Program-made: the position numbers and the translations under genes
Shown: positions 41,412 to 51,015 of the stretch, piece by piece
How the letters are laid out: the number at the start of each line of letters is the position of its first letter
How positions within the stretch are numbered: the stretch's first letter is position 1
The notes under the pieces: generated by a model
What the model saw: the letters and a program-made list of their open reading frames with translations, nothing else
Database searches by the model: none
Told to the model about the DNA's origin: nothing
Origin: Planktothrix rubescens CCAP 1459/22
Lineage (GTDB): Bacteria; Cyanobacteriota; Cyanobacteriia; Cyanobacteriales; Microcoleaceae
Assembly: GCA_904830895.1 (NCBI GenBank)
Contig: LR882958.1
Coordinates: 3,736,001 to 3,800,000 of the forward strand
Length of the DNA: 64,000 nt
Direction: 5' to 3'

Positions 41412-43601
41412 ATGGGATCGTTGCAACCGATGTTCAAGAGATTTAAAGGTTATCGTGGTCAAATTGTCCCCGTTTTCAAACGCTGGTTATCTCAAGAAGG
41501 TCGAGTATTAGTTACGGCTTCCGGTGTAACGGTGGTGGTGATTTTTATTAGATTTTTAGGGATTTTGCAACCGGAGGAATGGGCACTTTATGATCAATAT
41601 TTTCGAGTACGTCCCTTAGAATCTGTAGATGATCGGATTTTAATTATTGGGATTGATGAGCAGGATTTACAACAGTATGGGTATCCAATTTCCGATAGAA
41701 CTTTGGCTCGACTATTACAAAAAGTTAATCAGGGTAAACCGCAAGCTATTGGTTTAGATATTTATCGAGATTTACCCATTGAACCCGGACAAGCAGAATT
41801 AGCCAAGGCTTTCAAAACTATTCCCAATTTAATTGGCACTGAATTAGTAGAAAGTAGTGGGAAATCTGGGGTGCGTCCTCCTGAGATTTTAGAAAATAAA
41901 AATAAAATTGGTTTTCACAATGTACCTCGAGATGCTGACAGCAAGGTTCGCCGGGGATTACTATATCTTACCGACACGAAAAATAAGCAAAAGTTTCACA
42001 AAAGTTTTACTTTACAACTGGCTTCAATTTATTTGAAAAGTCAAGGAATTGAGTCTAAACCTTCTGTCGAAAAGTCTAATGAATTACAATTTAAAAATAC
42101 AGTATTTCGTCGATTTCAACCCAATGATGGCTCTTATATCAGGGCCGATGATGGCGGTTATCAATTCTTGATTAATTTGCGGGGGCCGGCGGGAACATTT
42201 CCTTCGATTCCGATGCGAGATATTTTAGAAAATCGAGTTTCTCCTGATTTAATTAAAAATCGAATTGTGATTATTGGTTCTACGGCTCGGAGCATTAAAG
42301 ATTCAGAATTTACCTCCTATAATGATGGGATATTTAAGTCTTCTGAACCGATGTATGGTGTTGAACTAGAAGCCCAATTAACCAGTCAAATTATTAGTTC
42401 GGTTTTAGATGGTCGAACCTTAATTAAAGTCTGGCCAGAACCCTTAGAATGGCTGTGGATTTTCGGATGCTCTTGGGTGGGGGCTGCTTTGAGTTGGAAA
42501 CTTCAATCCCTCCGTCGTTCGGTATCTTTAATCATTTTAATTAGTATTGGGATTACCGGGGTTACTTACCTGGCTTTTCTGCGAGGGTGGTGGATTCCTG
42601 TGGTTCCGGCTAACTTGGCTTTAATCGGGTCTGCGGGGGTAATTATTGCCCATTTAGCCCATTTACAAGGACAGTTAAAACGGTCTACCGAATTTTTACA
42701 AAGTATTATTAATACGATTCCCGACCCGATTTTTGTGAAAAATAAAGATCATCAGAAAATTGTGTTAAATCAAGCCTATTGTAAGTTTGTGGGTTATCCG
42801 TTGGATGTGTTGATGGAAAAGAGTGATGACCAACTTTTTCCTAAACATGAAGCCGAACTGTTTCGTCAACAAGATGAAATGGCATTTAATACAAGTTGGG
42901 AACAGGAAAATGAAGAACAGTTAACCGATATTAATGGGATTACCCATTATATTGCCACGAAGCGATCGCTCCACCGAGATGCGGCGGGAAATCTCTATTT
43001 AGTAGGGGTGATTCGAGATATTACAGAACGTAAACTGTTAGAAGACAATTTAAAACAAATTGCGGCTGGATTGAAGCGGTCTAATGCAGAATTGCGGGTT
43101 TCCGCCGAACATGACCCCCTGACCGGACTTCCTAACCGAATTTTATTCCAAGAACGTTTAACTCAATCGCTAGAATGGGCTAATCGTCAAAATCGGATGG
43201 TGGCGCTGTTATTTTTAGACCTGAATGACTTTAAGCACGTCAACGATACCCTCGGTCATCATATTGGAGATTTACTCCTGAAAACCATTGGGGATAGACT
43301 CAAGGGGTGTTTGATGGGGAGTGATACGGTTTCTCGGTTGGGTGGGGATGAGTTTACCGTGATTCTTCCAGGTATTCCCAGTAAGTCGGATGTCGCCAGG
43401 GTATCCCAAAAAATCCTCGATACTATTATTCAAGATATGGTTTTAGAAGGACAGAAAGTTTTGATTACCACTAGCATCGGAATTAGTTTGTATCCAACGG
43501 ATGCTCAAGATATGAAAACCTTAATTAAATTAGCAGATACGGCTATGTATCGGGCTAAGGGCACGGGAAAAAATTTGTATGAGTTTTACAGGGAGGATTA
43601 G
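41412..43601 (+). CDS. CHASE2-PAS-GGDEF diguanylate cyclase
   Basis: Signal-transduction enzyme making cyclic di-GMP from two GTP. An N-terminal membrane helix precedes a CHASE2 sensory domain (RILIIGIDEQDLQQYGYPIS ... INRGPAGTFPSIPMRDIL-like segments). Two to three further helices follow near residues 350-420, then a PAS domain with IINTIPDPIFVKNKDHQKIVLN, then the GGDEF domain, whose active site reads SRLGGDEFTVIL near residue 640 with the intact glutamate. HDPLTGLPNRILFQERL marks its start, and there is no EAL domain. It would sense an extracytoplasmic signal. A 110-bp gap follows, with a 14-bp direct repeat (tccggtgttccctg) near 43631-43658. Confidence 0.92.
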   Translation: MGSLQPMFKRFKGYRGQIVPVFKRWLSQEGRVLVTASGVTVVVIFIRFLGILQPEEWALYDQYFRVRPLESVDDRILIIGIDEQDLQQYGYPISDRTLARLLQKVNQGKPQAIGLDIYRDLPIEPGQAELAKAFKTIPNLIGTELVESSGKSGVRPPEILENKNKIGFHNVPRDADSKVRRGLLYLTDTKNKQKFHKSFTLQLASIYLKSQGIESKPSVEKSNELQFKNTVFRRFQPNDGSYIRADDGGYQFLINLRGPAGTFPSIPMRDILENRVSPDLIKNRIVIIGSTARSIKDSEFTSYNDGIFKSSEPMYGVELEAQLTSQIISSVLDGRTLIKVWPEPLEWLWIFGCSWVGAALSWKLQSLRRSVSLIILISIGITGVTYLAFLRGWWIPVVPANLALIGSAGVIIAHLAHLQGQLKRSTEFLQSIINTIPDPIFVKNKDHQKIVLNQAYCKFVGYPLDVLMEKSDDQLFPKHEAELFRQQDEMAFNTSWEQENEEQLTDINGITHYIATKRSLHRDAAGNLYLVGVIRDITERKLLEDNLKQIAAGLKRSNAELRVSAEHDPLTGLPNRILFQERLTQSLEWANRQNRMVALLFLDLNDFKHVNDTLGHHIGDLLLKTIGDRLKGCLMGSDTVSRLGGDEFTVILPGIPSKSDVARVSQKILDTIIQDMVLEGQKVLITTSIGISLYPTDAQDMKTLIKLADTAMYRAKGTGKNLYEFYRED

Positions 43602-43716
43602 GATATAGGCAAAATCTTTTCCTTCGGTATTCCGGTGTTCCCTGTTCCGGTGTTCCCTGCTATAACTAAAAACAGTTAATATCAAATTCACTCTAATTAA
43701 GAAGGACAAAATAACA

Positions 43717-44154
43717 ATGGCTTTAATAGTTGGGACAGATGCCCCTAGCTTTACCGTCAAGGATACCAATGGGAATACCGTTTCTCTATCTGACTTTGCA
43801 GGTAAAACCGTTGTCCTGTATTTCTATCCTAAAGATGATACCCCCGGTTGCACCAAAGAAGCCTGTAGTTTCCGCGATAACTATACAGAATATCAAGGCA
43901 AAGATATTGTGGTTTTAGGGGTGAGTATAGATGATGAATCTTCCCACCAACAATTCACAGAAAAATATAGTTTACCCTTCCCTTTATTAGCTGATACTGA
44001 CGGAGCCATTACAAAAGCTTATGATGTAGATGGCGGTGGCTATGCTAAACGGGTTACTTACGTTATTGATGGCGAAGGTAAAATTATTCACGTTGATGCA
44101 GCAGTTAATACTGCAACCCACGCCCAAGATATTTTAGCGCTTGTGGGTGGTTAA
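43717..44154 (+). CDS. bcp: Thioredoxin-dependent thiol peroxidase (BCP-type peroxiredoxin)
   Basis: Reduces hydrogen and organic peroxides with a reactive cysteine. MALIVGTDAPSFTVKDTNGNTVSLSDFAGKTVVLYFYPKDDTPGCTKEACSFRDNY holds the peroxidatic Cys in PGCTKEAC with the resolving Cys five residues later, the pattern of the bacterioferritin comigratory protein (BCP/PrxQ) group. DDESSHQQFTEKYSLPFPLLAD and VTYVIDGEGKIIH follow as in the family. Length 145 aa. The ATG follows AAGAAGGAC, a weak Shine-Dalgarno. Confidence 0.93.
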   Translation: MALIVGTDAPSFTVKDTNGNTVSLSDFAGKTVVLYFYPKDDTPGCTKEACSFRDNYTEYQGKDIVVLGVSIDDESSHQQFTEKYSLPFPLLADTDGAITKAYDVDGGGYAKRVTYVIDGEGKIIHVDAAVNTATHAQDILALVGG

Positions 44155-44264
44155 TTGTAGTCAAAATTATCCGTATTTCTGAATCTGCCGCCCATAGAAT
44201 GTTCTGGGGCGGTTTTCTTACTAAGTTTAACCTATTTATTCAATTAGATCAGGGAGTTGTAAAC

Positions 44265-46904
44265 ATGGTGACTTATCTCGGCTCAAAAGATATTCTGATT
44301 GATCAACCTGTTGTTTTAGTCGGAACTTATGACCCGCAAAAACATGAAACTGTTGCGGTTATTGCAGAAGATAAATATGTTTTGACCGTTGATTTTAATG
44401 CCAAAGCTGGAATTTGGTCTGTGAGTCTGGAAAATGGATTTAATACCGCCGGAAAACGATGGTTAAGACTCCAGGGCAGAGATGATAATAATAATGTAAT
44501 TGCTGACTTAGTGATTGATTTAATGGTCAATCAAGAAGGAATTAATACCCGATCTGCCTATACTCTTATTCCCCAACAAGATACGTTATTAAAAATTCAA
44601 CCCATTGATTCATCTCAATTAAATGATCAACAAAAACAATTCCTAAAATTAGGGGAAAGTTTAGTTGTAGATACCATAGAATTAGTTAATGATCATCTTA
44701 AACTCGAACTAAATAAACCCTTACCCAATTTAGGAAAATTTGTCTATGTCTATCAACCCCATATTTTAGTTACAAAAGGGTCAAAACTATTATGGTTTAA
44801 TCAAAATCAACTACCCGAACATAGTCCGGGGAATCAATTATTATGGGTGACACAAATCACTCCTTTAAAAATGAAACCCGATGATTTATCTCAGTTAGCA
44901 TCGGATCAATTTATTGAAATGCCTCAAGGCAGTGCTTATACTATTATTGGATATGCCTGTGTTGCCGATCATTTTCGCGTCACCCTTAATCAACAATTTC
45001 CCGGCTTTGGTCAATCAGGATATCTCTATCGCCATCACGTTAAAATCCTAGAAAATACTCAAGAAATTGCCTTTAATAATAATGCAATTACCTGCATGAT
45101 TATTAATACCACACCTTTAAAAAAACGTCCGATTGATTCAGCTTATTTAGACTCCTCCGAAAAAATCACCCTGAAGGCTGGAATGATTTATGGTATCCAA
45201 AGTTATACGTCCGAATCCGGTCATATTAAAGTAACTTTAACCGAAAACTTTCCCAATTTTGGCAATACTGGATATTTATATCCTGATTTTATTACCTTGA
45301 GTCAGGGAAATATTCCCTTAACTCCTAATAAGACTTTAACCTATCAAGGGTCAACGGAATTTTTAGTGAATGCACCTATTGTTTTGAGGGGAACTTTTGA
45401 TCCTAAAACCACCGCAGAAATTACTTTATTTGCAGAAGATCGATATGCTTTTAATATTGATTTAGATTGGCAAAAAAGCACATGGGAAACTCAAGTTAAT
45501 CAAGGATTTAGTGATGCGGGATATCGGTGGTTACGGTTAAAAGCCATTGACTCACAGGGGAATGTTACCGCCAGTCAAGTGATTAATATTACGGTCAGTG
45601 AAAATGCCATGACCGTCGGAGAATCCTTAACTTTAGACATACTTGAAGATACCTTATTTAAAATTGTTCCCTTTGATTCAGCGTCTTTAAATCAACAGCA
45701 AAAAGTAGCAATTAAGGCAGGTCAAACCTTCAAAGTCTTAAAATATGGTTTGGTTGACGGTCATCTAAAAATCGTCTTAGATAATGCGATTCCTCCGGTG
45801 GGAAATTTTGGTTATATTTATACCAATCATTTGAGATTGAAAAAAGGATCGGAAGTGTTTCGGTTTGATATTGAGGAAGTTCCCGATACCGATATTAATG
45901 CTCAAATGTTGGTGACAGAAACCACAAAAATCAAAGCTCAACCTGTTGATTCTTCTGATTTAGAACCTCGACAATTTGAACAATTATTATTAGGGCAAAC
46001 CCTTGCTATTAAGGGTTATGCTTCAATTAAGGGACATTTTCGAGTCACTTTAGCCCAATCAATTCCTAATTTTGGGACAGTGGGTTATGTCTATTGGCAG
46101 CACGTTAAATTAATTCGAGAGGGTCAACAAATTGCTTATGATCCTGATGCGATTACCTTAACTGTTTTAGAAAAGACCGTTTTGAAAAAACAGCCAATTG
46201 ATTCTAGTCAATTAAAAGAATTTGACCGCACAAGTTTACCTTTGGGACGGGTTTATGGTGTAAAAAGTTATGGTTTAGAAAATAACCATATTAAGGTTTC
46301 TCTGTTGGAAGAATTGCCTAATTTTGGGAATACGGGTTATATATTTCCTCAGTATGTTCAATTCAAGCGGGGAGGACGAGTTTTTAACCCCCTACCGCCT
46401 CAAGTTGAATTAAATGTACCTTACTTTTCTCAACGAGATAATCCCCGTTTTTATTGGTCTACTTGTAATGTTACATCTATTGCCATGGTGATGTATTATC
46501 ATGGTGTGCGCTCGAAATGGGGCGGACAATTGGAAGATGAATTATTACAATGGTGTTTTAATTATGCCGGAACTGGGTCTCAAACTGATCATAATGTTTT
46601 GTCGGCTTTAATTCGGGCCTATGGATTTAAAACCAGTTTTAGCACCACTCGATATTGGTCAGATTTGAAAAATGAATTGATTAATCGTCGTCCGGTTGTA
46701 ATTGGTGTGGATACGACTCCATCGGGTCATATTATAACAGTTATTGGCTATAATAGTCAAGGATATATTGTTAATGATCCTTGGGGAGATGCCTATACTG
46801 GATATTCTAATACTGAGGGTCGGCGGATTATTTATTCCTCGGGTTATATGAATCAAGTTGCTGGGCCAGATGGTTCAGTTTGGGCACATTTTATTGAACC
46901 TTAA
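44265..46904 (+). CDS. Repeat protein with C39-like peptidase at the C-terminus
   Basis: An 879-aa protein with a two-level internal repeat. Each half has an Ig-like unit (TYLGSKDILIDQPVVLVGTY and TYQGSTEFLVNAPIVLRGTF) followed by three SH3-like units of about 75 residues, each opening like LKIQPIDSSQL and ending in an N-x-G-x-(T/F)-G-Y-(I/V/L)-Y loop. The last 155 residues look like a C39-type papain-fold peptidase: FYWSTCNVTSIAMVMYYHG with the catalytic Cys, GHIITVIGYNSQGYIVNDPWGDAY with the His and a downstream Asn/Asp. No signal peptide or ABC domain is present. The ATG at 44265 has AGGGAG upstream; a longer frame from 44199 is less likely. Role unknown. Confidence 0.85.
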   Translation: MVTYLGSKDILIDQPVVLVGTYDPQKHETVAVIAEDKYVLTVDFNAKAGIWSVSLENGFNTAGKRWLRLQGRDDNNNVIADLVIDLMVNQEGINTRSAYTLIPQQDTLLKIQPIDSSQLNDQQKQFLKLGESLVVDTIELVNDHLKLELNKPLPNLGKFVYVYQPHILVTKGSKLLWFNQNQLPEHSPGNQLLWVTQITPLKMKPDDLSQLASDQFIEMPQGSAYTIIGYACVADHFRVTLNQQFPGFGQSGYLYRHHVKILENTQEIAFNNNAITCMIINTTPLKKRPIDSAYLDSSEKITLKAGMIYGIQSYTSESGHIKVTLTENFPNFGNTGYLYPDFITLSQGNIPLTPNKTLTYQGSTEFLVNAPIVLRGTFDPKTTAEITLFAEDRYAFNIDLDWQKSTWETQVNQGFSDAGYRWLRLKAIDSQGNVTASQVINITVSENAMTVGESLTLDILEDTLFKIVPFDSASLNQQQKVAIKAGQTFKVLKYGLVDGHLKIVLDNAIPPVGNFGYIYTNHLRLKKGSEVFRFDIEEVPDTDINAQMLVTETTKIKAQPVDSSDLEPRQFEQLLLGQTLAIKGYASIKGHFRVTLAQSIPNFGTVGYVYWQHVKLIREGQQIAYDPDAITLTVLEKTVLKKQPIDSSQLKEFDRTSLPLGRVYGVKSYGLENNHIKVSLLEELPNFGNTGYIFPQYVQFKRGGRVFNPLPPQVELNVPYFSQRDNPRFYWSTCNVTSIAMVMYYHGVRSKWGGQLEDELLQWCFNYAGTGSQTDHNVLSALIRAYGFKTSFSTTRYWSDLKNELINRRPVVIGVDTTPSGHIITVIGYNSQGYIVNDPWGDAYTGYSNTEGRRIIYSSGYMNQVAGPDGSVWAHFIEP

Positions 46905-46910
46905 TTAACT

Positions 46911-47063
46911 GTAGGGGCGGGTTCTGTATTAATTTATTATACCTACAAATAACCTTTATAAACCTGCCCAACCCCACCATTAACATTCAATTAATAAATA
47001 AAGAGGGTGGGTTTATATAATTTTTTTGAGGGTATCAAAGATTAATTTGGAACCCGCCCCTAC
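46911..47063. repeat. 153-bp intergenic element with 14-bp inverted ends
   Basis: gtaggggcgggttc (46911-46924) is perfectly inverted at 47050-47063. A second inverted pair lies inside (aaacctgcccaacccc with gggtgggttt). It fills the gap between the peptidase gene and the convergent ilvA gene, so it may also terminate both. Confidence 0.7.
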
Positions 47064-47074
47064 GATGTTAATTT

Positions 47075-48586
47075 TTAGGATAAAAATAGTTTATAGGCTG
47101 GGTTTTTATTCTCATCCCAATAGCGATAACCTAAAGTATCTAAAAAAGCTTGCCATTCTCCCATTTCTTCGGGAGGAACCTGTATTCCTGCCACAATTCT
47201 GCCATAATCTGAGCCATTATTCCGATAGTGAAATAAACTAATATTCCAGTTAGGACTCATGGAACAAACAAACTTCATTAACGCCCCCGGACGTTCGGGA
47301 AATTCAAAGCGATAGAGTAATTCATGATGGGCTAAAGTAGACCGTCCCCCGACCATGTGGCGCAGGTGTAATTTAGTTAGTTCATCATCGGTTAAATCAA
47401 TAGTTTTAAATCCATTTTCCTGAAAATATTCGATTATTTTGGCCGCATCTTCCCGATTTTTAATCTGCATTCCGACAAAAATATGGGCTTCTTTTTGATC
47501 AGCAATGCGATAGTTAAATTCGGTTAAATTGCGTTTACCAATACATTCACAAAACTTCCGCAAACTACCAGGTTCTTCGGGAATAGTAACCGCAAAAATT
47601 GCCTCTCGGCGTTCTCCAAATTCGGCTCTTTCTGCTACAAATCGCAGGCGGTCAAAATTCATATTTGCCCCACAAGCAATAGCAATTAGTGTTTCTCCTT
47701 GAATTTTTTCTCTTTCAACATAAGCTTTAGCTCCTGCTATTGCTAAGGCTCCCGCAGGCTCTAAAATTGAACGGGTATCTTCAAAAACATCCTTAATTGC
47801 TGCACAAGTATCATCCGTATCAACTAATATAATTTCATCCACATATTCTTGACATAAACGGAAGGTTTCTTCTCCCACTTCTCGCACCGCTACCCCATCA
47901 GCAAATAATCCGACCTGTGATAATTTAACTCGATGTCCGGCTTTTAAAGATTGTGACATCGCATCCGCATCCACGGGTTCAACTCCAATAATTTTAATTT
48001 CTGGGCGTAATCTTTTAATATAAGCGGCAATTCCTGAGATTAATCCCCCCCCACCAATAGCAACAAAAATAGCATGAATTGGTTGTTGATATTGTCGTAA
48101 AATTTCCATCCCAATTGTCCCTTGTCCAGCAATTACATAGGGGTCATCAAAAGGGTGAATAAAGGTTAATCCTTTTTCGGTTTCTAGTTGACGAGCATAG
48201 GCGCAAGCTTCATCAAAAGTATCTCCATATAATATTACTTCACCGCCTCTTGCTTTGACGGCATTAACTTTAACTTGAGGCGTAGTTACGGGCATCACAA
48301 TAATAGCTTTTGTGCCTAATTTAGATGCACCTAAAGCCACGCCTTGGGCATGATTTCCCGCCGATGCTGCTATCACTCCTTTCTTTAATAAATCGGGGGA
48401 AAGATGAGCCATTTTATTATAAGCTCCTCGCAATTTGAAGGAGAAAACTGACTGCATATCTTCTCGTTTCAAGAGTAATTTATTATTCAGACGGGCTGAG
48501 AGGTTAGGAGCGGATTCTAGGGGTGTTTCTTGGGCAACATCATAAACACGGGCCGTGAGAATTTGTACTAGGTAATCGCAAAGCAT
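47075..48586 (-). CDS. ilvA: Threonine ammonia-lyase, biosynthetic
   Basis: First step of isoleucine synthesis: threonine to 2-oxobutanoate and ammonia. The catalytic domain has the PLP-binding Lys at about residue 51 in FSFKLRGAYNKM, AASAGNHAQGVALGA and AIFVAIGGGGLISGIAAY (phosphate-binding glycine loop). The C-terminal third holds two ACT-like regulatory domains (EEPGSLRKFCECIGK and FEFPERPGALMKFVCSM), as expected for isoleucine-feedback control. Length 503 aa is normal. It is transcribed alone. Confidence 0.96.
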   Translation of the reverse strand: MLCDYLVQILTARVYDVAQETPLESAPNLSARLNNKLLLKREDMQSVFSFKLRGAYNKMAHLSPDLLKKGVIAASAGNHAQGVALGASKLGTKAIIVMPVTTPQVKVNAVKARGGEVILYGDTFDEACAYARQLETEKGLTFIHPFDDPYVIAGQGTIGMEILRQYQQPIHAIFVAIGGGGLISGIAAYIKRLRPEIKIIGVEPVDADAMSQSLKAGHRVKLSQVGLFADGVAVREVGEETFRLCQEYVDEIILVDTDDTCAAIKDVFEDTRSILEPAGALAIAGAKAYVEREKIQGETLIAIACGANMNFDRLRFVAERAEFGERREAIFAVTIPEEPGSLRKFCECIGKRNLTEFNYRIADQKEAHIFVGMQIKNREDAAKIIEYFQENGFKTIDLTDDELTKLHLRHMVGGRSTLAHHELLYRFEFPERPGALMKFVCSMSPNWNISLFHYRNNGSDYGRIVAGIQVPPEEMGEWQAFLDTLGYRYWDENKNPAYKLFLS

Positions 48587-48740
48587 GGGGTTGAAACCGA
48601 AGTCAAGAAGTGAGATATAATTATTGTACAGGATTGGGAACCCTATTTTTTATTTTAATAAAAATGGGCGATCGCTTAATTTCAACTGTTAATCCATTAA
48701 TCAGGATTCTCAGATTATACAAATTTAAAAATGAATCTAT

Positions 48741-49505
48741 TTATTGACCATCAGTAATTGAATAGCGATTTCCGGTAATAAGGCAATATTCATCATCTAC
48801 AAATAGTTTTTCATGGGGATATTGTTGTAATATCTTTACGCACCAACTGAATAGAGTTCTTAATGATGCACAGGTTTCGGGACGAGATAAGACATGATTG
48901 ACATTAAGACATTTTAGAATATCTCCTCCATGCAGAACTTCATCAAACCCAGGAAAAATCTGCTTTAATTCTCCTTTGGGATGCCGTATTGTTTCAACAT
49001 CTTTTAAGTGGTCAGATAAATTAGTACCCAAAACTTGATTAATTGCTTGAGCATCAGCAAAATAGTAAGATTCTATCATATTTACTAAAAAATGGACTGA
49101 AGCTCGTTGTTGTTGTTCATCTGAAAGGATACTATCTAATATTTGACGGTACCGTTGAAAAGTTTGTTTTGCCCGATCTCTGCGATCATGCTCTAAATCA
49201 TCAATCAACAAAATGTAAGCACAAGGATTATTTTGTAAATATCTTCGACTAGGCGAACCAATCTGCTGTTGATCTTTATGTGGTATCGGTTGTGTAGTTC
49301 CCACGATATTGTCCCTTCTTCTTGTTGAAGTAATAGGGGAAAGTTGATCAATTTTACCAATCACCTCAAACGTGCATATTCCTGTTGCCATCAGTGTTCT
49401 AAATAGTTTTGGAAGGTGCTGTTTTTCAGTGTGTCCAGTAACGAGAATCCCAAATTTAAAATAGCAGCATTGTGAGGTATTATTCATCCTATTATTACTC
49501 ATCAT
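48741..49505 (-). CDS. DUF4276-like (TOPRIM-related) protein, partner of the AAA ATPase
   Basis: The 254-residue product begins NTSQCCYFKFGILVTGHTEKQHLPKLFRTLM, with the G-x-T-E-x-x-x-L pattern seen at the start of TOPRIM-related DUF4276 proteins. A second acidic cluster, AYILLIDDLEHDRRD, lies near residue 95, and a third, MIESYYFAD, near 145. Such acidic sets bind metal in TOPRIM nucleases, so a nuclease or regulatory role is possible. It lies 4 nt after the ATPase stop, and the start is one of two tandem ATGs. Pairing of an ATPase with this kind of protein is a common anti-phage arrangement; function is inferred from that. Confidence 0.68.
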   Translation of the reverse strand: MMSNNRMNNTSQCCYFKFGILVTGHTEKQHLPKLFRTLMATGICTFEVIGKIDQLSPITSTRRRDNIVGTTQPIPHKDQQQIGSPSRRYLQNNPCAYILLIDDLEHDRRDRAKQTFQRYRQILDSILSDEQQQRASVHFLVNMIESYYFADAQAINQVLGTNLSDHLKDVETIRHPKGELKQIFPGFDEVLHGGDILKCLNVNHVLSRPETCASLRTLFSWCVKILQQYPHEKLFVDDEYCLITGNRYSITDGQ

Positions 49506-49509
49506 TTAA

Positions 49510-50700
49510 TCAATAAGGTTTACTTTGAGGTGCGATTAACTCAGCCATATAGAGAGAACCCACAGCATAATCCTTTAGTAAATCTTGAATTTCAGGAATT
49601 TCATTGAGTCTACGAATAACAGTTTGACCCGTTTCGTCAACACTTGTTTCTAATATATGTTCTGGATCAAATTGGCTCATTAATACTGGAGAATGAGTTG
49701 CAATAAAAATTTGTTTATTCCAGGTTTCAGCCGCTAATTTAACAGCTTTAGCAAAAACCGCAATTGCCCAAGGATGAAGGGAAGTTTCAGGTTCATCAAA
49801 CAAAATAAGTGAATCTCGATTTTTCCCTTCGGAAAACAACGCGGTTAGATTCAGTAACATTTGTAGATGTCCATCAGAAACACCTGACGCAAAAATGGGC
49901 TGGCGTAGTCTTTTGTCCAAAAAACTTCCATATATTGTTGTTGGGCCAGTTTGCTCAAGGATAATATCATTAAAACCGGGAAAACTTTCTCTCATAAATT
50001 CAATAATTTTATCATATCTTTGATCAGCATCAACTTTTATTTTATGGTTTAAATTATTTAAAACAGACCATAAATTTTCACCTCTATCCCACAGCACAGT
50101 TTGATGACTTGAATCAGAACCTCGCGTTTTCAAGCGATACAGATTTGTTGATCTCGCATGATAAGAATGGACAAAGTGGAGTAATCGGTCTAAATCATTG
50201 GCTTGTTCCATCGAATCTTTAAAATCAATGTATCGACTGAAAGCAAGTTTTTCAGGTTCTTTGAGTGTAACCGGTAAAAATTCTGGGGAATTAGACGCAG
50301 ATAAATAAAACTTTGCTTGTTCACTGCCCATTTTACGGTCTATTAGACAAAGATTATCATGAGTTTTGAGAATCAGCTTTTCCCCAACATAAGGTTCTAT
50401 TCTTCCCCCAGAATACCCAAATAAAACTTCATATTGAACTTGTTGAGTTTCTACGGTAATTGAGATATTTGCACCTTCATCAGCACCATCCCAACAAGCA
50501 CCAATTCCATGACTTCGGCTACTAGAAGCTGATTCGACTCCATTAATAGCACAATCCCTAATAAACCATATTGTATCTAAAAATGTTGATTTACCAGATC
50601 CATTAGAACCAAAAAGAACGTTGATGTCATTAAGGTCGATTGTTATATTGGCTAGGGAACGAAAGTTTTTAATTGTCAAGCGAGTTAGTTTATCACGCAT
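49510..50700 (-). CDS. AAA-type (AAA_21/OLD-like) ATPase
   Basis: SMC-like head ATPase of 396 aa. Walker A is VLFGSNGSGKSTFLDTIW near residue 32; the signature region is IFASGVSDGHLQMLL near 285; Walker B is LILFDEPETSLHPWAI near 315; the switch is IFIATHSPVL near 345. No coiled coil is long enough for Rad50 or DndD. OLD-family and AbiLi-like ATPases share this layout and act with a separate nuclease. The adjacent TOPRIM-like protein fits that. The start is an ATG at 50700. The upstream 315-bp gap to purD holds both promoter regions. Confidence 0.85.
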   Translation of the reverse strand: MRDKLTRLTIKNFRSLANITIDLNDINVLFGSNGSGKSTFLDTIWFIRDCAINGVESASSSRSHGIGACWDGADEGANISITVETQQVQYEVLFGYSGGRIEPYVGEKLILKTHDNLCLIDRKMGSEQAKFYLSASNSPEFLPVTLKEPEKLAFSRYIDFKDSMEQANDLDRLLHFVHSYHARSTNLYRLKTRGSDSSHQTVLWDRGENLWSVLNNLNHKIKVDADQRYDKIIEFMRESFPGFNDIILEQTGPTTIYGSFLDKRLRQPIFASGVSDGHLQMLLNLTALFSEGKNRDSLILFDEPETSLHPWAIAVFAKAVKLAAETWNKQIFIATHSPVLMSQFDPEHILETSVDETGQTVIRRLNEIPEIQDLLKDYAVGSLYMAELIAPQSKPY

Positions 50701-51015
50701 ACTATCATTGTTATTATTGTTTTGACGATTAACCGAACCACTTCTATTATATCATGTTTTTGAGAATTTATATCTTTTTTTATATAATCTTAGGGCCGAA
50801 TGTTATCCTAATTTGGAGTTTGGGCGATCGCTTAATTTTAAATTTTGGTAAATTCAATCATCGTAGAGGCGATGCGTGCTTCGTCCCTACACAGTCATGT
50901 AAATATTTTTAAGGTTATCTTTTTAGGTTAAAATATAGCAATCCTCAACCGATGTAAAAACAACCGCCACAATTGTACAATCAAAAACTGCTAATCAATT
51001 CGAGAACAAAAAACC
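50701..51015. promoter_or_regulatory. Divergent promoter region between the ATPase pair and purD
   Basis: Contains one HIP1 octamer near 50824, an imperfect palindrome gtagaggcgatg...cgtccctac at 50863-50890 related to other short palindromes in the window, and AT-rich DNA (tatatctttttttatataat at about 50769-50788) that may hold the start points. No ORF is visible. Confidence 0.45.

Noticed and set aside
44265-46904. Bacteriocin-processing ABC transporter (C39 type)
   Set aside because: There is no transmembrane region or ABC ATPase; only the peptidase-like domain resembles that class.
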